DNA of 64,000 bases from Methanomicrobiales archaeon HGW-Methanomicrobiales-3 (GTDB lineage Archaea; Halobacteriota; Methanomicrobia; Methanomicrobiales; Methanospirillaceae). Every line of letters starts with the position of its first letter. The first letter of the stretch is position 1. Below the pieces are notes generated by a model. It did no database searches, had not been told where the DNA came from, and worked only from the letters and a program-made list of their open reading frames with translations. Positions 25,548 to 34,594 of this stretch are shown here, in pieces. The stretch lies in assembly GCA_002839605.1 (NCBI GenBank), contig PGYK01000003.1:32229-96228 (forward strand), in the 5' to 3' direction. The position numbers and the translations under genes were made by a program.

Positions 25548-26561
25548 ATGCATGAGGCACGGCAGTTCGAGAAACTCATCAACGGGGCCGTGAGATGCTC
25601 GCTCTGCAACCACCGGTGCACGATTAACGAGGGAAAGCACGGCATCTGCGGGGTGCGCTGGAACGAGCACGGGACACTCGACGCAAAGACGTACGGGAAG
25701 ATCAGCGCGGAAGCCGTCGACCCCATCGAGAAGAAACCGCTCTTCCATTACCTGCCCGGCACCCGCTCGTACTCCCTTGGCAGTATCGGGTGCAACTTTC
25801 ACTGTAAACACTGCCAGAACTGGCACATTTCCCGGGCAGCGTTTGACGAGGCGCATCTCCGCACGCTGTCGCCTGAAGAGGGGGTGCAGCGGGCACTTGC
25901 AAGCGGCAGCGCATCCATCTCGTGGACCTACAACGAGCCGACCATCTGGCACGAGTATGCGCTCGATATGGGAACGCTCGCCCGGCAGAAGGGGCTCGGC
26001 ACGATCTATGTGACGAACGGGTACATCACCGAAGAGGCCCTGCGCGAACTCGCCCCCATGCTCGGGGCATTCCGGGTGGACATCAAGGCATTCACAGACG
26101 ATTTTTACAAGAGCGTCTGCGGGGCTCATCTCCAGCCGGTGCTCGATTCCGCCATCCTCGCCCGCGAGCTCGGGATGCATGTCGAGACCGTGACGCTCGT
26201 CATCCCCGGCCTCAACGACAGCAGGGAGGAGCAGGAATCCCTCATCCGCTGGGTGATTGAAAATCTCGGGCCGGACACCCCCATGCACTTCTCGGCGTTC
26301 CACCCGGATTACCAGATGACCGACCGGGGGGCAACACCGGTTGCCACCCTTGAGAAGATCTACACCCTTGCAAAAGAACTCGGCCTGCATTACCCGTATC
26401 TCGGCAACGTGTACCACCACCCGGGCGAGAACACGTACTGCCCGTCCTGCGGGGCAACCCTCATCGAACGTTCAGGATTCTCTGCCCGGTTCGTGGCACT
26501 CGAAGACCGGCAGTGCACAGCCTGCGGCGGGAAGGTAGAAGTGGTCCGCAATGCTAGCTGA
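25548..26561 (+). CDS. amrS: AmmeMemoRadiSam system radical SAM enzyme
   Basis: The 337-residue protein has the radical SAM motif C82-x3-C86-x2-C89 in GCNFHCKHCQNWHIS. An N-terminal Cys pair set (RCSLCNHRCTINEG, HGICGVR) and a C-terminal zinc-like set (YCPSCGATLIERSG, QCTACGGKVEV) are typical of the AmrS subfamily, relatives of pyruvate-formate-lyase activases. The usual partners AmmeMemo proteins (AMMECR1 and Memo homologues) are not in this window. The reaction is not established to my knowledge. Its 3' end overlaps the Mut7-C gene by 11 nt, a common archaeal linkage. Confidence 0.9.
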   Translation: MHEARQFEKLINGAVRCSLCNHRCTINEGKHGICGVRWNEHGTLDAKTYGKISAEAVDPIEKKPLFHYLPGTRSYSLGSIGCNFHCKHCQNWHISRAAFDEAHLRTLSPEEGVQRALASGSASISWTYNEPTIWHEYALDMGTLARQKGLGTIYVTNGYITEEALRELAPMLGAFRVDIKAFTDDFYKSVCGAHLQPVLDSAILARELGMHVETVTLVIPGLNDSREEQESLIRWVIENLGPDTPMHFSAFHPDYQMTDRGATPVATLEKIYTLAKELGLHYPYLGNVYHHPGENTYCPSCGATLIERSGFSARFVALEDRQCTACGGKVEVVRNAS

Positions 26562-27048
26562 TCCCCTGCATGAGAACCGGTTCATCGTGGACCGGATGCT
26601 CAGCACGCTCACCCGCTACCTCAGGTTCATGGGCTACGACACCACTAGTGCAAACAACCTTTCAGAAGGGCGCCCGGACGAGGATACCCTGCTCCTTGCC
26701 ATGGCAGAACAGGAAGGCCGGATCCTCGTAACCCGGGACGCGGAACTGGCACGGCGGGGAAAGGAACGGGCGGTCCTCATCAGGGATGAAGATGTGTTGG
26801 AGCAGGTGCAGCAACTCGTCAGCTGCAAGCTTATCCAGCGCCGGGTTGCCTTAAGCCGGTGCTCGCTCTGCAACACCCCCCTGCGGGAAGCAACTACCTG
26901 CGAGATTGGAGAAGCGGAGTATGCCCCCAAAGACTGGCGGGGATTCTCATTTTACTGGTGCGAGCGGTGCAGGAAACTCTACTGGAACGGTTCGCACGGG
27001 AAGCAGCTGGAAGAGCGGATCCTCAAAGGGGAAGGGGCTGGGAAATGA
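26551..27048 (+). CDS. Mut7-C RNase-domain protein
   Basis: A 165-residue PIN-related Mut7-C protein (formerly DUF82). It has FIVDRMLSTLTRYLRFMGYD with the first acidic residue, EDTLLLAMAEQEGRILVTRD, AELARRGKERAVLI, then a zinc ribbon formed by CSLCNTPLRE and CERCRKLYW. Such proteins are predicted ribonucleases, with residues D14, D43-like and D63-like as candidates for metal binding. It overlaps amrS by 11 nt, so the two are translated together. Confidence 0.85.
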   Translation: MLADPLHENRFIVDRMLSTLTRYLRFMGYDTTSANNLSEGRPDEDTLLLAMAEQEGRILVTRDAELARRGKERAVLIRDEDVLEQVQQLVSCKLIQRRVALSRCSLCNTPLREATTCEIGEAEYAPKDWRGFSFYWCERCRKLYWNGSHGKQLEERILKGEGAGK

Positions 27049-27099
27049 CGTGAGGAGAGAGGGGGAGGAAACCGTTGATAAACAGGAAAATGGTAAGGG

Positions 27100-27352
27100 G
27101 ATTTCCCATGAAAAATGCGGAAAAGAATATTGATGGGGGCTGATGCCCCCATACCCCCGTGGGGATTACTGCCGCCGCTCCCGTTTGGGCGCCCCGCGGC
27201 GGCTTCTATTACCGGTTTTCCGAATCAGAGATTGCCCCGCTGTACTCCGCGAAGGGGCCAGAATCGGGGGTGCTTAAAAGAAATCCCCCGTTTAGCGTTT
27301 TTCATGCTTCGGGTGTGAACTCCCGTTCATGTGCGTTTCACCAGAGCATAAG
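27100..27352 (+). repeat. Modular intergenic repeat, locus 2 (modules A-C)
   Basis: Module A (27131-27210) keeps both hairpins: TGATGGGGGC/GCCCCCAT and GCCGCCGC...GCGGCGGC. Module C (27303-27350) has TTCGGGTGTGAACTCCCGTT and GTTTCACCAGAG. Module B is missing and replaced by unrelated sequence with its own GGGGGTGCTT...AATCCCCC stem. It fills the gap between the Mut7-C gene and the convergent hydrolase gene; no gene is seen. Confidence 0.85.
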
Positions 27353-27355
27353 AAT

Positions 27356-28135
27356 TCAGATCTCGTGCGCCAGCATGCGGAAGAACTCTTCTGCTGCATA
27401 CCGCTCGGTCCATGGCCGGTGGCCGCATTTCTCTAAAAGGATGAACCGGAAATTTGGAAGAACCTGGCTGAGCGGGTCATTGACACCCCGGGCCGGGTGG
27501 GGGTCGGTGTCGCCGTGGATGGCGATGACCGGGCAGGTGATCTTCTCTGCGAGCCGGAGAATGACTCCCTCTTTTCGCAAGTGTGCAGCCTCGTCCCAGA
27601 CCCCCCGAAAGACATCGTACCGGCAGGGGAACCCCGCATCTTCTGCGGTTGCGGCATCGTAGGCATCGGCACGGGTCAGCAGGGTACCAAGATCGGCAAG
27701 GAGCAGGTCCCGGTCGGGAAAGGTATCGTCGTTCAGGTGCGCGAGGATCTCCTGGACCGCCACCCGTTCATTCTTTGGAAGGCGCGCCATCCGGGTCTGG
27801 GTGATCGCGGAGGCATACTGCTCCTCAAAGGGAGGGCTGCTGACCAGGATGAGTTTTTTGACAAGCTCCGGGTAGCGGGCGGCAAAGAGCCACGAGAGGA
27901 ATGCTCCCCAGGAGAAGCCGATGAGCGTAACCGGGCCTGCGGCATGTTCCTGCAGGACCAGACGGAGTTCCTCAACCTGCCCGTCAACGGTGATTTCGGA
28001 CTGGAACGGCTCAAGGATCCCGGTGATATTGGAGAGTTCGCGGGCAACCGGGGCCATCTCGCCGGGGGCGCCCGGGCCGCCGTGAATCACCGCCACTGCA
28101 AACGGCCCATGACCCCACTTCCGTACCGGTCTCAT
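27356..28135 (-). CDS. Alpha/beta hydrolase
   Basis: The 259-residue protein (from ATG 28135, MRPVRKWGHGPF; the frame opens 10 codons earlier) has an oxyanion-loop motif HGGPGAPGE, nucleophile elbow GFSWGAFLS with Ser, Asp in IHGDTDPHPA and His in LEKCGHRPW: a complete catalytic triad. HGGPG is typical of proline iminopeptidase-like and related hydrolases. The substrate is unknown. It is a single gene with repeat locus 2 immediately downstream. Confidence 0.88.
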   Translation of the reverse strand: MRPVRKWGHGPFAVAVIHGGPGAPGEMAPVARELSNITGILEPFQSEITVDGQVEELRLVLQEHAAGPVTLIGFSWGAFLSWLFAARYPELVKKLILVSSPPFEEQYASAITQTRMARLPKNERVAVQEILAHLNDDTFPDRDLLLADLGTLLTRADAYDAATAEDAGFPCRYDVFRGVWDEAAHLRKEGVILRLAEKITCPVIAIHGDTDPHPARGVNDPLSQVLPNFRFILLEKCGHRPWTERYAAEEFFRMLAHEI

Positions 28136-28257
28136 ATACCTACAACTATCTCCGGAAGAGTACAAATAGTCCGCGGTGGTGGGAGAATGGTTTTTTTGTT
28201 CCGGTATGGGGGGAAAAATGAATCGCGGTGTGAAAAAAGGAACGGATTGCAGGAGGA

Positions 28258-28602
28258 TTATTCGGTTAATTCCTTCTCAATCTCCATCTTGATCCGGTCA
28301 AGGGCAATCCTGCCGATCCGGGTGATGCGCCCGTTGACCAGTACCATGGGGATCGGGGGGTGATCGCGCTCAACGATCGTGCGGATATGGTCCGGCACCC
28401 CATCATCGACAAGCGTGAGTTTCAGGACCACCTTGTCGCCGTAGATCTTCTGGAGGACCCGCTCCAGTTCCAAAAATGCATCGGTAAGTTTTCCTTTGAG
28501 GTAGCAGCCGGTAAGGCCGCAGGTGCGGTTCTCATCGCAGGGAAACGGTGAGCACTCCGATGTTTTCAAGCCGACAACTTCTATCTGCACGATCCCGGTC
28601 AT
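28258..28602 (-). CDS. Conserved Cys-containing protein, possible thioredoxin-like
   Basis: A 114-residue protein from ATG 28602 (MTGIVQIEVVGLKTSECSPF), followed by PCDENRTCGLTGCYLKGKL, a helix, KVVLKLTLVDDG, and IPMVLVNGRITRIGRIA. The strand-Cys-helix start and late VLVNG strand with cis-Pro-like IPM resemble a thioredoxin fold. Four Cys lie close together near residues 17-32 and could bind metal or form disulfides. The next gene upstream on the same strand is the FTR-rubredoxin fusion, so a redox role is plausible. No named family. Confidence 0.7.
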   Translation of the reverse strand: MTGIVQIEVVGLKTSECSPFPCDENRTCGLTGCYLKGKLTDAFLELERVLQKIYGDKVVLKLTLVDDGVPDHIRTIVERDHPPIPMVLVNGRITRIGRIALDRIKMEIEKELTE

Positions 28603-28660
28603 ACCGGAAATATTATCCCGGATGTTATTTAGGGATTGGGAAATGCACGAAAAAAGGGCT

Positions 28661-29176
28661 TCAGATGAACCGCTCGAACCGATCCTTTGTAACCTTGCAG
28701 ATCGGGCAGATGCCCGGTGGCTGTTCCCGGGCACAGAGATACCCGCAGACCTTGCAGCGCCAGACCGGTAAGGGGAAGACCGGTACCGGGCCGGTTGTTA
28801 CGGTCCGGACTGCCGGAGCTTTTCCCCGCAGGGAGCGCGGGGGCCGTCGCTCGGGTACAGGTGCGACCTGAGCTGCGCCCCTTACTATTTCATCACTGAC
28901 ATAGAGGGCACAGTAACAGGCACCGTACTCACTCAGGTCCGGGTCACGGTAATCGCACGGGCAGACAATGTCCCCATCCTCAGCAGATTTCCCGCTTGCG
29001 AGACGGCAGGGACACGCCCGGTACCCGTACCGCTGCTCGTTCTTTAACAGGCCGCGGATCAGGTTTTTGGTAAATTCACTATCGGGATTGAACCGGTATC
29101 CTCCGTCTTCGGCTTCCTTTTTCAGCTGCAGGTATACCCGGTCTACGTCGCTCTCGCTCACACCGGTGAAATTCAT
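28661..29176 (-). CDS. Ferredoxin:thioredoxin reductase catalytic chain fused to rubredoxin
   Basis: A 171-residue fusion. Residues about 1-105 match the FTR catalytic subunit: [18 protein letters not shown] and [10 protein letters not shown] supply the 4Fe-4S cluster and redox-active Cys. After a Pro-rich linker, residues about 137-171 form a rubredoxin-like domain ([32 protein letters not shown]). It probably passes electrons from a donor through the rubredoxin-type iron centre to disulfides. Its ATG overlaps the stop of the glutaredoxin gene (ATGA), and that protein is its likely partner. Confidence 0.9.
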   Translation of the reverse strand: MNFTGVSESDVDRVYLQLKKEAEDGGYRFNPDSEFTKNLIRGLLKNEQRYGYRACPCRLASGKSAEDGDIVCPCDYRDPDLSEYGACYCALYVSDEIVRGAAQVAPVPERRPPRSLRGKAPAVRTVTTGPVPVFPLPVWRCKVCGYLCAREQPPGICPICKVTKDRFERFI

Positions 29177-29460
29177 GACCCCAGTGCCTCCCTGATCTCC
29201 TGCTCGCGGAACCCGACAATTACCTTTTTATTATCGATAACCAGCGTGGGAAACGAGCCGCTGGGATTGAACTTTTCAACCTGTGCAATCGCGTTATCCT
29301 GTTCGGTTCCATCGAGCAGGTCCACGTAGGAATAATCGAACGCAACCCCTATCTGCCGCAAAAGTTCCTTGGTCTTGTTGCACCACCCGCAGGTAGAGAG
29401 TGCGTACAGCATCACCGTTCCCTTGTTCTTCCCGTCAACATGTTCCACTGCCATGATCAC
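29173..29460 (-). CDS. Glutaredoxin-like protein
   Basis: A 95-residue thioredoxin-fold protein with active site [14 protein letters not shown], cis-Pro strand GSFPTLVID and C-terminal [14 protein letters not shown] 29460 or 29454 may start translation. Methanogen proteins of this kind act as small dithiol carriers. It is translationally coupled to the FTR-rubredoxin fusion downstream, so the pair probably forms one electron-transfer path in the cytoplasm. Confidence 0.9.
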   Translation of the reverse strand: MIMAVEHVDGKNKGTVMLYALSTCGWCNKTKELLRQIGVAFDYSYVDLLDGTEQDNAIAQVEKFNPSGSFPTLVIDNKKVIVGFREQEIREALGS

Positions 29461-29544
29461 TTCACCAGCTGTTCAATGAAAGGAAATTGGGCCAGGTACT
29501 ACTTAAAACCGGGGATAGATCGCAAAAAAGGATGGCGGCTGCCA

Positions 29545-30042
29545 TCACTTGTTCTTCATGATGATCTCGACATCCTCAAGGAGGGCCTGGAGATCTTCCT
29601 CGTGCTCCACTTCCTGCGAGAGGATGGTTAGGAGCACGTTGTACGTGACCGGGTCCGTATCCCGTGTCTTCTTGAGCAACGAATTGTACGTCTTAATCGC
29701 ACACTGCTCGCCCTTGATGTTCTGCTCAAGGATCTTCACGATGAACGGATCGTCCGGGGCATCGTACCCGCAGTTGGTGAGCGTGTACCAGTCCTGCGGT
29801 TTTGTCACGGGCGTTCCGCCCAGCTGGATGATGCGGGTGGTCAGGAGCGTGGCATGGGCCAGTTCCTCAGTCGCATGGAGGGTGAGTTCGGAGATGACCG
29901 CCTCCTTGTTCGGACCTTTGACCACTTTTGAGCCGATCCAGTACTGGTAGTATGCCAGCCACTCATCGGAATAGGCCTTGTTTAACAGGGTTATGAGTTC
30001 CTTTACATCGGTATCAACAATCTTCTGTCCAAGAGTTCCCAT
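29545..30042 (-). CDS. Ferritin-like (Dps-like/bacterioferritin-type) protein
   Basis: A 165-residue four-helix-bundle protein. Iron-ligand motifs are visible in pairs: SDEWLAYYQYWIG on helix 1, TEELAHATLLTTRI (E-x-x-H) on helix 2, EQNIKGEQCAIKTYNSLL on helix 3 and SQEVEHEEDLQALLEDVE (E-x-x-H) on helix 4. The family stores iron or removes peroxide; archaeal Dps-like members protect DNA. A TATA-like GATATATT at 30099-30106 lies upstream. It stands beside the thiol-redox genes, consistent with oxidative stress protection. Confidence 0.9.
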   Translation of the reverse strand: MGTLGQKIVDTDVKELITLLNKAYSDEWLAYYQYWIGSKVVKGPNKEAVISELTLHATEELAHATLLTTRIIQLGGTPVTKPQDWYTLTNCGYDAPDDPFIVKILEQNIKGEQCAIKTYNSLLKKTRDTDPVTYNVLLTILSQEVEHEEDLQALLEDVEIIMKNK

Positions 30043-30098
30043 AGGTCTTCACCTTTTTTCCGGTAATCGGCGGAATGATCCACTATCGGAAGCCATCC

Positions 30099-30106
30099 GA
30101 TATATT
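30099..30106 (-). promoter_or_regulatory. Putative TATA box of the ferritin-like gene
   Basis: AATATATC on the minus strand lies about 60 bp before the ATG at 30042, giving an expected leader of about 30 nt. Confidence 0.4.
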
Positions 30107-30226
30107 GGTATCCGTTACGGCACCGGAGAGGAGCTACCCAGACCGCTTGCTGCCATGAAGAACCAAAAAAAGCATGTGTAGGACAGGACCTGCATTATCG
30201 TTAATTACTATTCAGGCACATTAGCT

Positions 30227-31291
30227 ATGGATATCATGAAGGCAGTCCTGGGTCTTGAGGATGGGCATATTGTCCGGGGGGAAGGATTTGGTGTTGAAGG
30301 GGAATGCACCGGGGAACTGGTGTTCAATACCCTGATGTCGGGATACATGGAGGCGCTCTCCGATCCCAGCTATTTTGGCCAGATCCTCCTTTTCACGTTC
30401 CCGACAATCGGCAATTACGGTGTCGACACACAGAACATGCAGAGCCAGAATGTCAAGGTCCGGGCAGCAGTCTGCCGCGAGATCTGCAGCAAACCCGATG
30501 CAGCCCAGAACCTGAGGGAGTACTTTGAGCAGAAGAAACTCCTTGGGATGTGCGGCGTTGATACCCGGAGCCTGACCATCAGGACCCGGGTCCACGGGAC
30601 CTTGCGGGCAGCCCTTCTTGTCGGGAGCGATGATGGCGAACAGGCAGTTGCCCTTGCTAAAAAAGCGCCCACTCCCGCCGAGATCGATCCCATTCCCGAA
30701 GTATCGTGCAAAGCGCCTTACCGCATCCCGGGAAAAGGAAAACGCATTGCGATAATCGATCTCGGCCTCAAGACCAATATGATAACCAGCCTCTCCCGCC
30801 GGAAAGGCGACCTGTACATCTTCCCCCACGATACCGATCCTGAAGAAATTTTTGCCGTTGAGCCGGACTGCCTTTTCCTGACCAACGGTCCCGGGGATCC
30901 CAAACGGGCGGTAAAGACCATTGCCACCGTGAAAAAGTGCATCGGGGAACTGCCCATATTCGGGATCTGCATGGGCAACCAGATCACCGCACTGGCACTT
31001 GGCGGAGAGACGTACAAACTCAAGTTCGGCCACCGGGGCGCAAACCAGCCGGTCAGGTATCATGACGGCAGGATCTTCATCACGACCCAGAACCACGGGT
31101 ACGCGGTGGACAGGGACTCACTCCCGGAAGGATGTGATGTGACGTTCCTGAATGCAAACGACGGGACGGTCGAGGGATTCGAGAACCTGGACTTACGGAT
31201 TAACTGCGTCCAGTTCCATCCCGAAGCCCATGCCGGGCCCATGGATACGGAATGTCACTATTTTGACGGCCTGTTCAGGAGGCTCGGATAA
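30227..31291 (+). CDS. carA: Carbamoyl-phosphate synthase, small (glutaminase) subunit
   Basis: The 354-residue subunit has an N-terminal CPSase domain (MKAVLGLEDGHIVRGEGFG) and a C-terminal class I glutamine amidotransferase domain with nucleophile IFGICMGNQITALALGG and the His-Glu pair in VQFHPEAHAGPMDTE. It hydrolyses glutamine and channels ammonia to CarB, for both pyrimidine and arginine synthesis. The start is ATG 30227 or 30236; AT-rich GTTAATTAC near 30200-30208 could be the TATA box. It overlaps carB by one base. Confidence 0.96.
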   Translation: MDIMKAVLGLEDGHIVRGEGFGVEGECTGELVFNTLMSGYMEALSDPSYFGQILLFTFPTIGNYGVDTQNMQSQNVKVRAAVCREICSKPDAAQNLREYFEQKKLLGMCGVDTRSLTIRTRVHGTLRAALLVGSDDGEQAVALAKKAPTPAEIDPIPEVSCKAPYRIPGKGKRIAIIDLGLKTNMITSLSRRKGDLYIFPHDTDPEEIFAVEPDCLFLTNGPGDPKRAVKTIATVKKCIGELPIFGICMGNQITALALGGETYKLKFGHRGANQPVRYHDGRIFITTQNHGYAVDRDSLPEGCDVTFLNANDGTVEGFENLDLRINCVQFHPEAHAGPMDTECHYFDGLFRRLG

Positions 31292-34200
31292 TGCCAAAAC
31301 TTGAGCATATCAAAAAGGTCCTCATCATCGGGTCGGGGCCGATCCAGATCGGGCAGGCAGCAGAGTTCGATTTCTCCGGAAGCCAGGCCTGCCGGGCCAT
31401 GCACGAGGAGGGAGTTGAGGTTGTCTTGATCAACTCCAACCCTGCAACGATCCAGACGGACCCGGAGATGGCAGAGACCATCTATATCGAACCCATCCGG
31501 GCCGATGTGATTGCAAAGATCATCGAGAAGGAGAAACCCGACGGGATCCTCTCCGGCATGGGTGGCCAGACCGGGCTCAACATGACCGCTGAACTTGCCG
31601 AGAAGGGCGCGCTCGCAGGAGTCGAGATCCTCGGCACGCCCCTTGAAGCGATCTATCGTGGCGAGGACCGGCAGAAATTCCGGGAACTGATGCTTGAGAT
31701 CGGGGAACCGATCCCAAAGAGCATGATCCTCACGAGCATGACCCAGGTGGACGAAGTGATCGAGGCTATCGGCCTTCCGGCGGTTGTCCGTCCCGCATAT
31801 ACCCTGGGAGGAGCCGGCGGGGGAATCGCAAAAACCCGCGAGGAACTGATCCGCACCGTTGAACTCGGGCTCTCGCGCTCGCGCATCCACCAGGTACTGA
31901 TCGAAGAGAGCGTGCTTGGCTGGAAAGAGATCGAGTTCGAGGTCATGCGCGATTCCGCAAACACCTGTATCATCATCTGCGGGATGGAGAATGTCGACCC
32001 GATGGGAATCCATACCGGGGAGAGCGTTGTCGTTGCCCCGATCCTCACGCTCAGGGACGACGAGTTCCAGATGATGCGCAGTGCAGCGATCAAGATCATC
32101 CGGGCACTCGATGTCCAGGGGGGCTGCAATGTCCAGTTCGCCTTTAAGGACGGCGACTACCGGGTCATCGAAGTGAACCCCCGGGTCTCCCGTTCGTCCG
32201 CCCTTGCATCCAAAGCCACCGGCTACCCCATTGCCCGGGTTTCCGCAAAGATCGCCATCGGCCTCAGGCTTGACGAGATCACCAATACCGTTACCGGCTG
32301 TACACCCGCTTCGTTTGAGCCAACCATCGATTACATTGTGGTCAAGGTTCCGCGCTGGCCGTTTGACAAGTTCAAGGGAGCTGACCGGACCCTCTCAACA
32401 TCGATGAAGAGCACCGGCGAGGTCATGGCCATCGGCCGGACCATCGAGGAGGCGCTCATGAAGGCCAAACGCTCGCTGGACACGGAGGTTCACCCGCACA
32501 CGAGCCCGAGCGAGATCCGCATGATCCTCTCCCGCCCGACCGATGAGCGGTTCCACTGCATCTTCGATGCGTTCCGGCAGGGATTTTCGCTTGAGGAGAT
32601 CGCCCAGCTCACCTCCATTGCGCCGTTCTTTTTGGAGAAGATAAAAAACATCGTCGAGGTGGAAAAGCGGCTCTCTGATACAGGAAGCGATGCCGACATC
32701 ATCACCGCAAAAGGGAACGGGTTCTCCAGCGCAGAGATCTGCAGGCTCACGAAAAAATCTGCTGACGAGATCGAGAAGATCACCGGTATGCCCTCGTACA
32801 AGATGGTCGACACCTGTGCTGCCGAGTTCCCGGCAGTAACACCCTACTTCTACTCCACCCAGGAACCGGATTGCGAGATCGTTCCAAACGATAAACAGAA
32901 AGTGCTCATCCTTGGTTCCGGCCCGATCCGGATCGGGCAGGGTATTGAATTTGACTACTGCACGGTTCATGCGGTCAAGGCATTGCGCGAAGAGGGCGTG
33001 GAAGTCCATATCGTCAACAACAACCCGGAGACGGTCTCCACCGATTTTGACACTTCCGACCGGCTCTTCTTCGAACCCATGCAGCTTGAGGATGTTACCA
33101 ACATTCTCAGAAAAGATCATTACCGGGGCGTGATGGTGCAGTTTGGCGGCCAGAATGCCGTCAACCTCGCACTCCCGCTCGAAAAAGAGATGGCACGGCG
33201 GGGCATCCCCACAAAGATTCTCGGGACCAGTCCGGACGCAATGGATATTGCCGAGGACCGGGACCGGTTCAGCGAACTCTTAAAGAAACTCTCCATCCCC
33301 CAGCCGCCCAATGCATCTGCCCATTCGACAGCCGAGGCGCGGGAGATGGCCGGACGGATCGGCTACCCGGTCCTTGTCCGCCCATCCTATGTCCTTGGCG
33401 GGAGGGGCATGGAGATCGTTCATGATGCTGCCGAACTGGAAACCTACATGACAAAAGAGGAGGTCCTCGCAGACCCCCAGCACCCGGTGCTCATCGACTC
33501 CTATCTCCAGAACGCGGTTGAACTTGATGTTGATGCGGTATGCGATGGCGAGGAGGTCCTTATCGGGGGCATCATGGAGCATATCGAGCAGGCCGGTATC
33601 CACTCGGGAGACTCAGCCTGTGTGATCCCGACCCAGTCACTGACAGATGAGATCCTCCAGACGGTCCGGGAGTATACCCGGAAGATTGCGCTCGGGCTTG
33701 GAGTCATCGGGCTTGTCAACCTCCAGCTGGCGGTCCGGGACAACATCGTCTATGTCCTTGAAGCCAACCCGCGGGCAAGCCGGACCGTTCCCTTCGTCTC
33801 CAAGGCAACGGGAATCCCCATTGCAAAGATTGCCGCAAAAGTCATGGTCGGCAGGAAGTTACAGGACCTCGGGTACCAGGAACGGAAATTTGAGCATGTC
33901 GCAGTCAAGGAAGTGCTCCTGCCGTTCAACAAGCTGGCCGGTGTCGACACGATGCTTGGCCCCGAGATGAAGAGTACCGGAGAAGTCATGGGAATCGATT
34001 ACGACTTCGGCCTTGCCTTTTACAAGGCCTGCATCTCGGCCGACAACGAGCTTCCCACGCAGGGCAATGTCTTCATCTCGGTCAACATTGAACAAAAAGA
34101 AGATGCCATCCCCATTGCACGGCAGCTGAAGGAGCTCGGCCTGACCCTGTTTGGAACCGAGGGGACCGTGGATTACCTGCACGAGGCCGGGATCGAGGCC

Positions 34201-34455
34201 AACCTTGTGCGGAAGGTCCAGGAGGGCTCACCCAACGTGCTCGACATGATGCGGCACGGGGAGATCCGGCTCATCATCAATACCCCCCAGGACAAGCAGT
34301 CTCGGCAGGACCACTACCAGATCATGCGTGCGGCAGTGGACTTTAGTATCCCCTACATTACCACTCTTCAGGCAGCGCGGGCAGCGGCGCTCGCCATCGA
34401 TGCCATCAAGCGCGAGAAGGTCACGCTCGAGCCAATCAGCCATTATCTGAACTGA
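31291..34455 (+). CDS. carB: Carbamoyl-phosphate synthase, large subunit
   Basis: A 1054-residue protein of normal family length. There are two homologous ATP-grasp halves: the first starts VLIIGSGPIQIGQAAEFDFS, the second VLILGSGPIRIGQGIEFDYC at about residue 540. Each has the ATP-grasp loop (RPAYTLGGAGGGIA, RPSYVLGGRGMEIV) and metal ligands (VIEVNPRVSRSSALASKATG, VLEANPRASRTVPFVSKATG). The C-terminal MGS-like domain (about 920-1050) has FGTEGTVDYL. It makes carbamoyl phosphate from bicarbonate, ammonia and two ATP. The ATG overlaps the carA stop; a T-rich run at 34483-34490 probably ends the transcript. Confidence 0.97.
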   Translation: MPKLEHIKKVLIIGSGPIQIGQAAEFDFSGSQACRAMHEEGVEVVLINSNPATIQTDPEMAETIYIEPIRADVIAKIIEKEKPDGILSGMGGQTGLNMTAELAEKGALAGVEILGTPLEAIYRGEDRQKFRELMLEIGEPIPKSMILTSMTQVDEVIEAIGLPAVVRPAYTLGGAGGGIAKTREELIRTVELGLSRSRIHQVLIEESVLGWKEIEFEVMRDSANTCIIICGMENVDPMGIHTGESVVVAPILTLRDDEFQMMRSAAIKIIRALDVQGGCNVQFAFKDGDYRVIEVNPRVSRSSALASKATGYPIARVSAKIAIGLRLDEITNTVTGCTPASFEPTIDYIVVKVPRWPFDKFKGADRTLSTSMKSTGEVMAIGRTIEEALMKAKRSLDTEVHPHTSPSEIRMILSRPTDERFHCIFDAFRQGFSLEEIAQLTSIAPFFLEKIKNIVEVEKRLSDTGSDADIITAKGNGFSSAEICRLTKKSADEIEKITGMPSYKMVDTCAAEFPAVTPYFYSTQEPDCEIVPNDKQKVLILGSGPIRIGQGIEFDYCTVHAVKALREEGVEVHIVNNNPETVSTDFDTSDRLFFEPMQLEDVTNILRKDHYRGVMVQFGGQNAVNLALPLEKEMARRGIPTKILGTSPDAMDIAEDRDRFSELLKKLSIPQPPNASAHSTAEAREMAGRIGYPVLVRPSYVLGGRGMEIVHDAAELETYMTKEEVLADPQHPVLIDSYLQNAVELDVDAVCDGEEVLIGGIMEHIEQAGIHSGDSACVIPTQSLTDEILQTVREYTRKIALGLGVIGLVNLQLAVRDNIVYVLEANPRASRTVPFVSKATGIPIAKIAAKVMVGRKLQDLGYQERKFEHVAVKEVLLPFNKLAGVDTMLGPEMKSTGEVMGIDYDFGLAFYKACISADNELPTQGNVFISVNIEQKEDAIPIARQLKELGLTLFGTEGTVDYLHEAGIEANLVRKVQEGSPNVLDMMRHGEIRLIINTPQDKQSRQDHYQIMRAAVDFSIPYITTLQAARAAALAIDAIKREKVTLEPISHYLN

Positions 34456-34478
34456 TTCCGACGTGAATCCCCTGATTT

Positions 34479-34491
34479 CCTCTCTTTTTTC
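34479..34491 (+). terminator. T-rich terminator after carB
   Basis: CCTCTCTTTTTT about 25-35 bp after the carB stop fits the U-rich terminators of archaea; no hairpin is needed. Confidence 0.4.
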
Positions 34492-34564
34492 CCAATCACG
34501 AAAGGGGCCGGTACCCGCTACCGGGCCATTGCTGCGGGATTTACGCACAAAATAATTGAATATG

Positions 34565-34572
34565 CTTATATA
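34565..34572 (+). promoter_or_regulatory. TATA box of the cupredoxin-like gene
   Basis: CTTATATA lies 23-30 bp ahead of ATG 34595, so transcription would start at or next to the start codon (leaderless mRNA). This supports 34595 over ATG 34556. Confidence 0.5.
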
Positions 34573-34594
34573 CCGAAATAACAAAAAAAGATGC

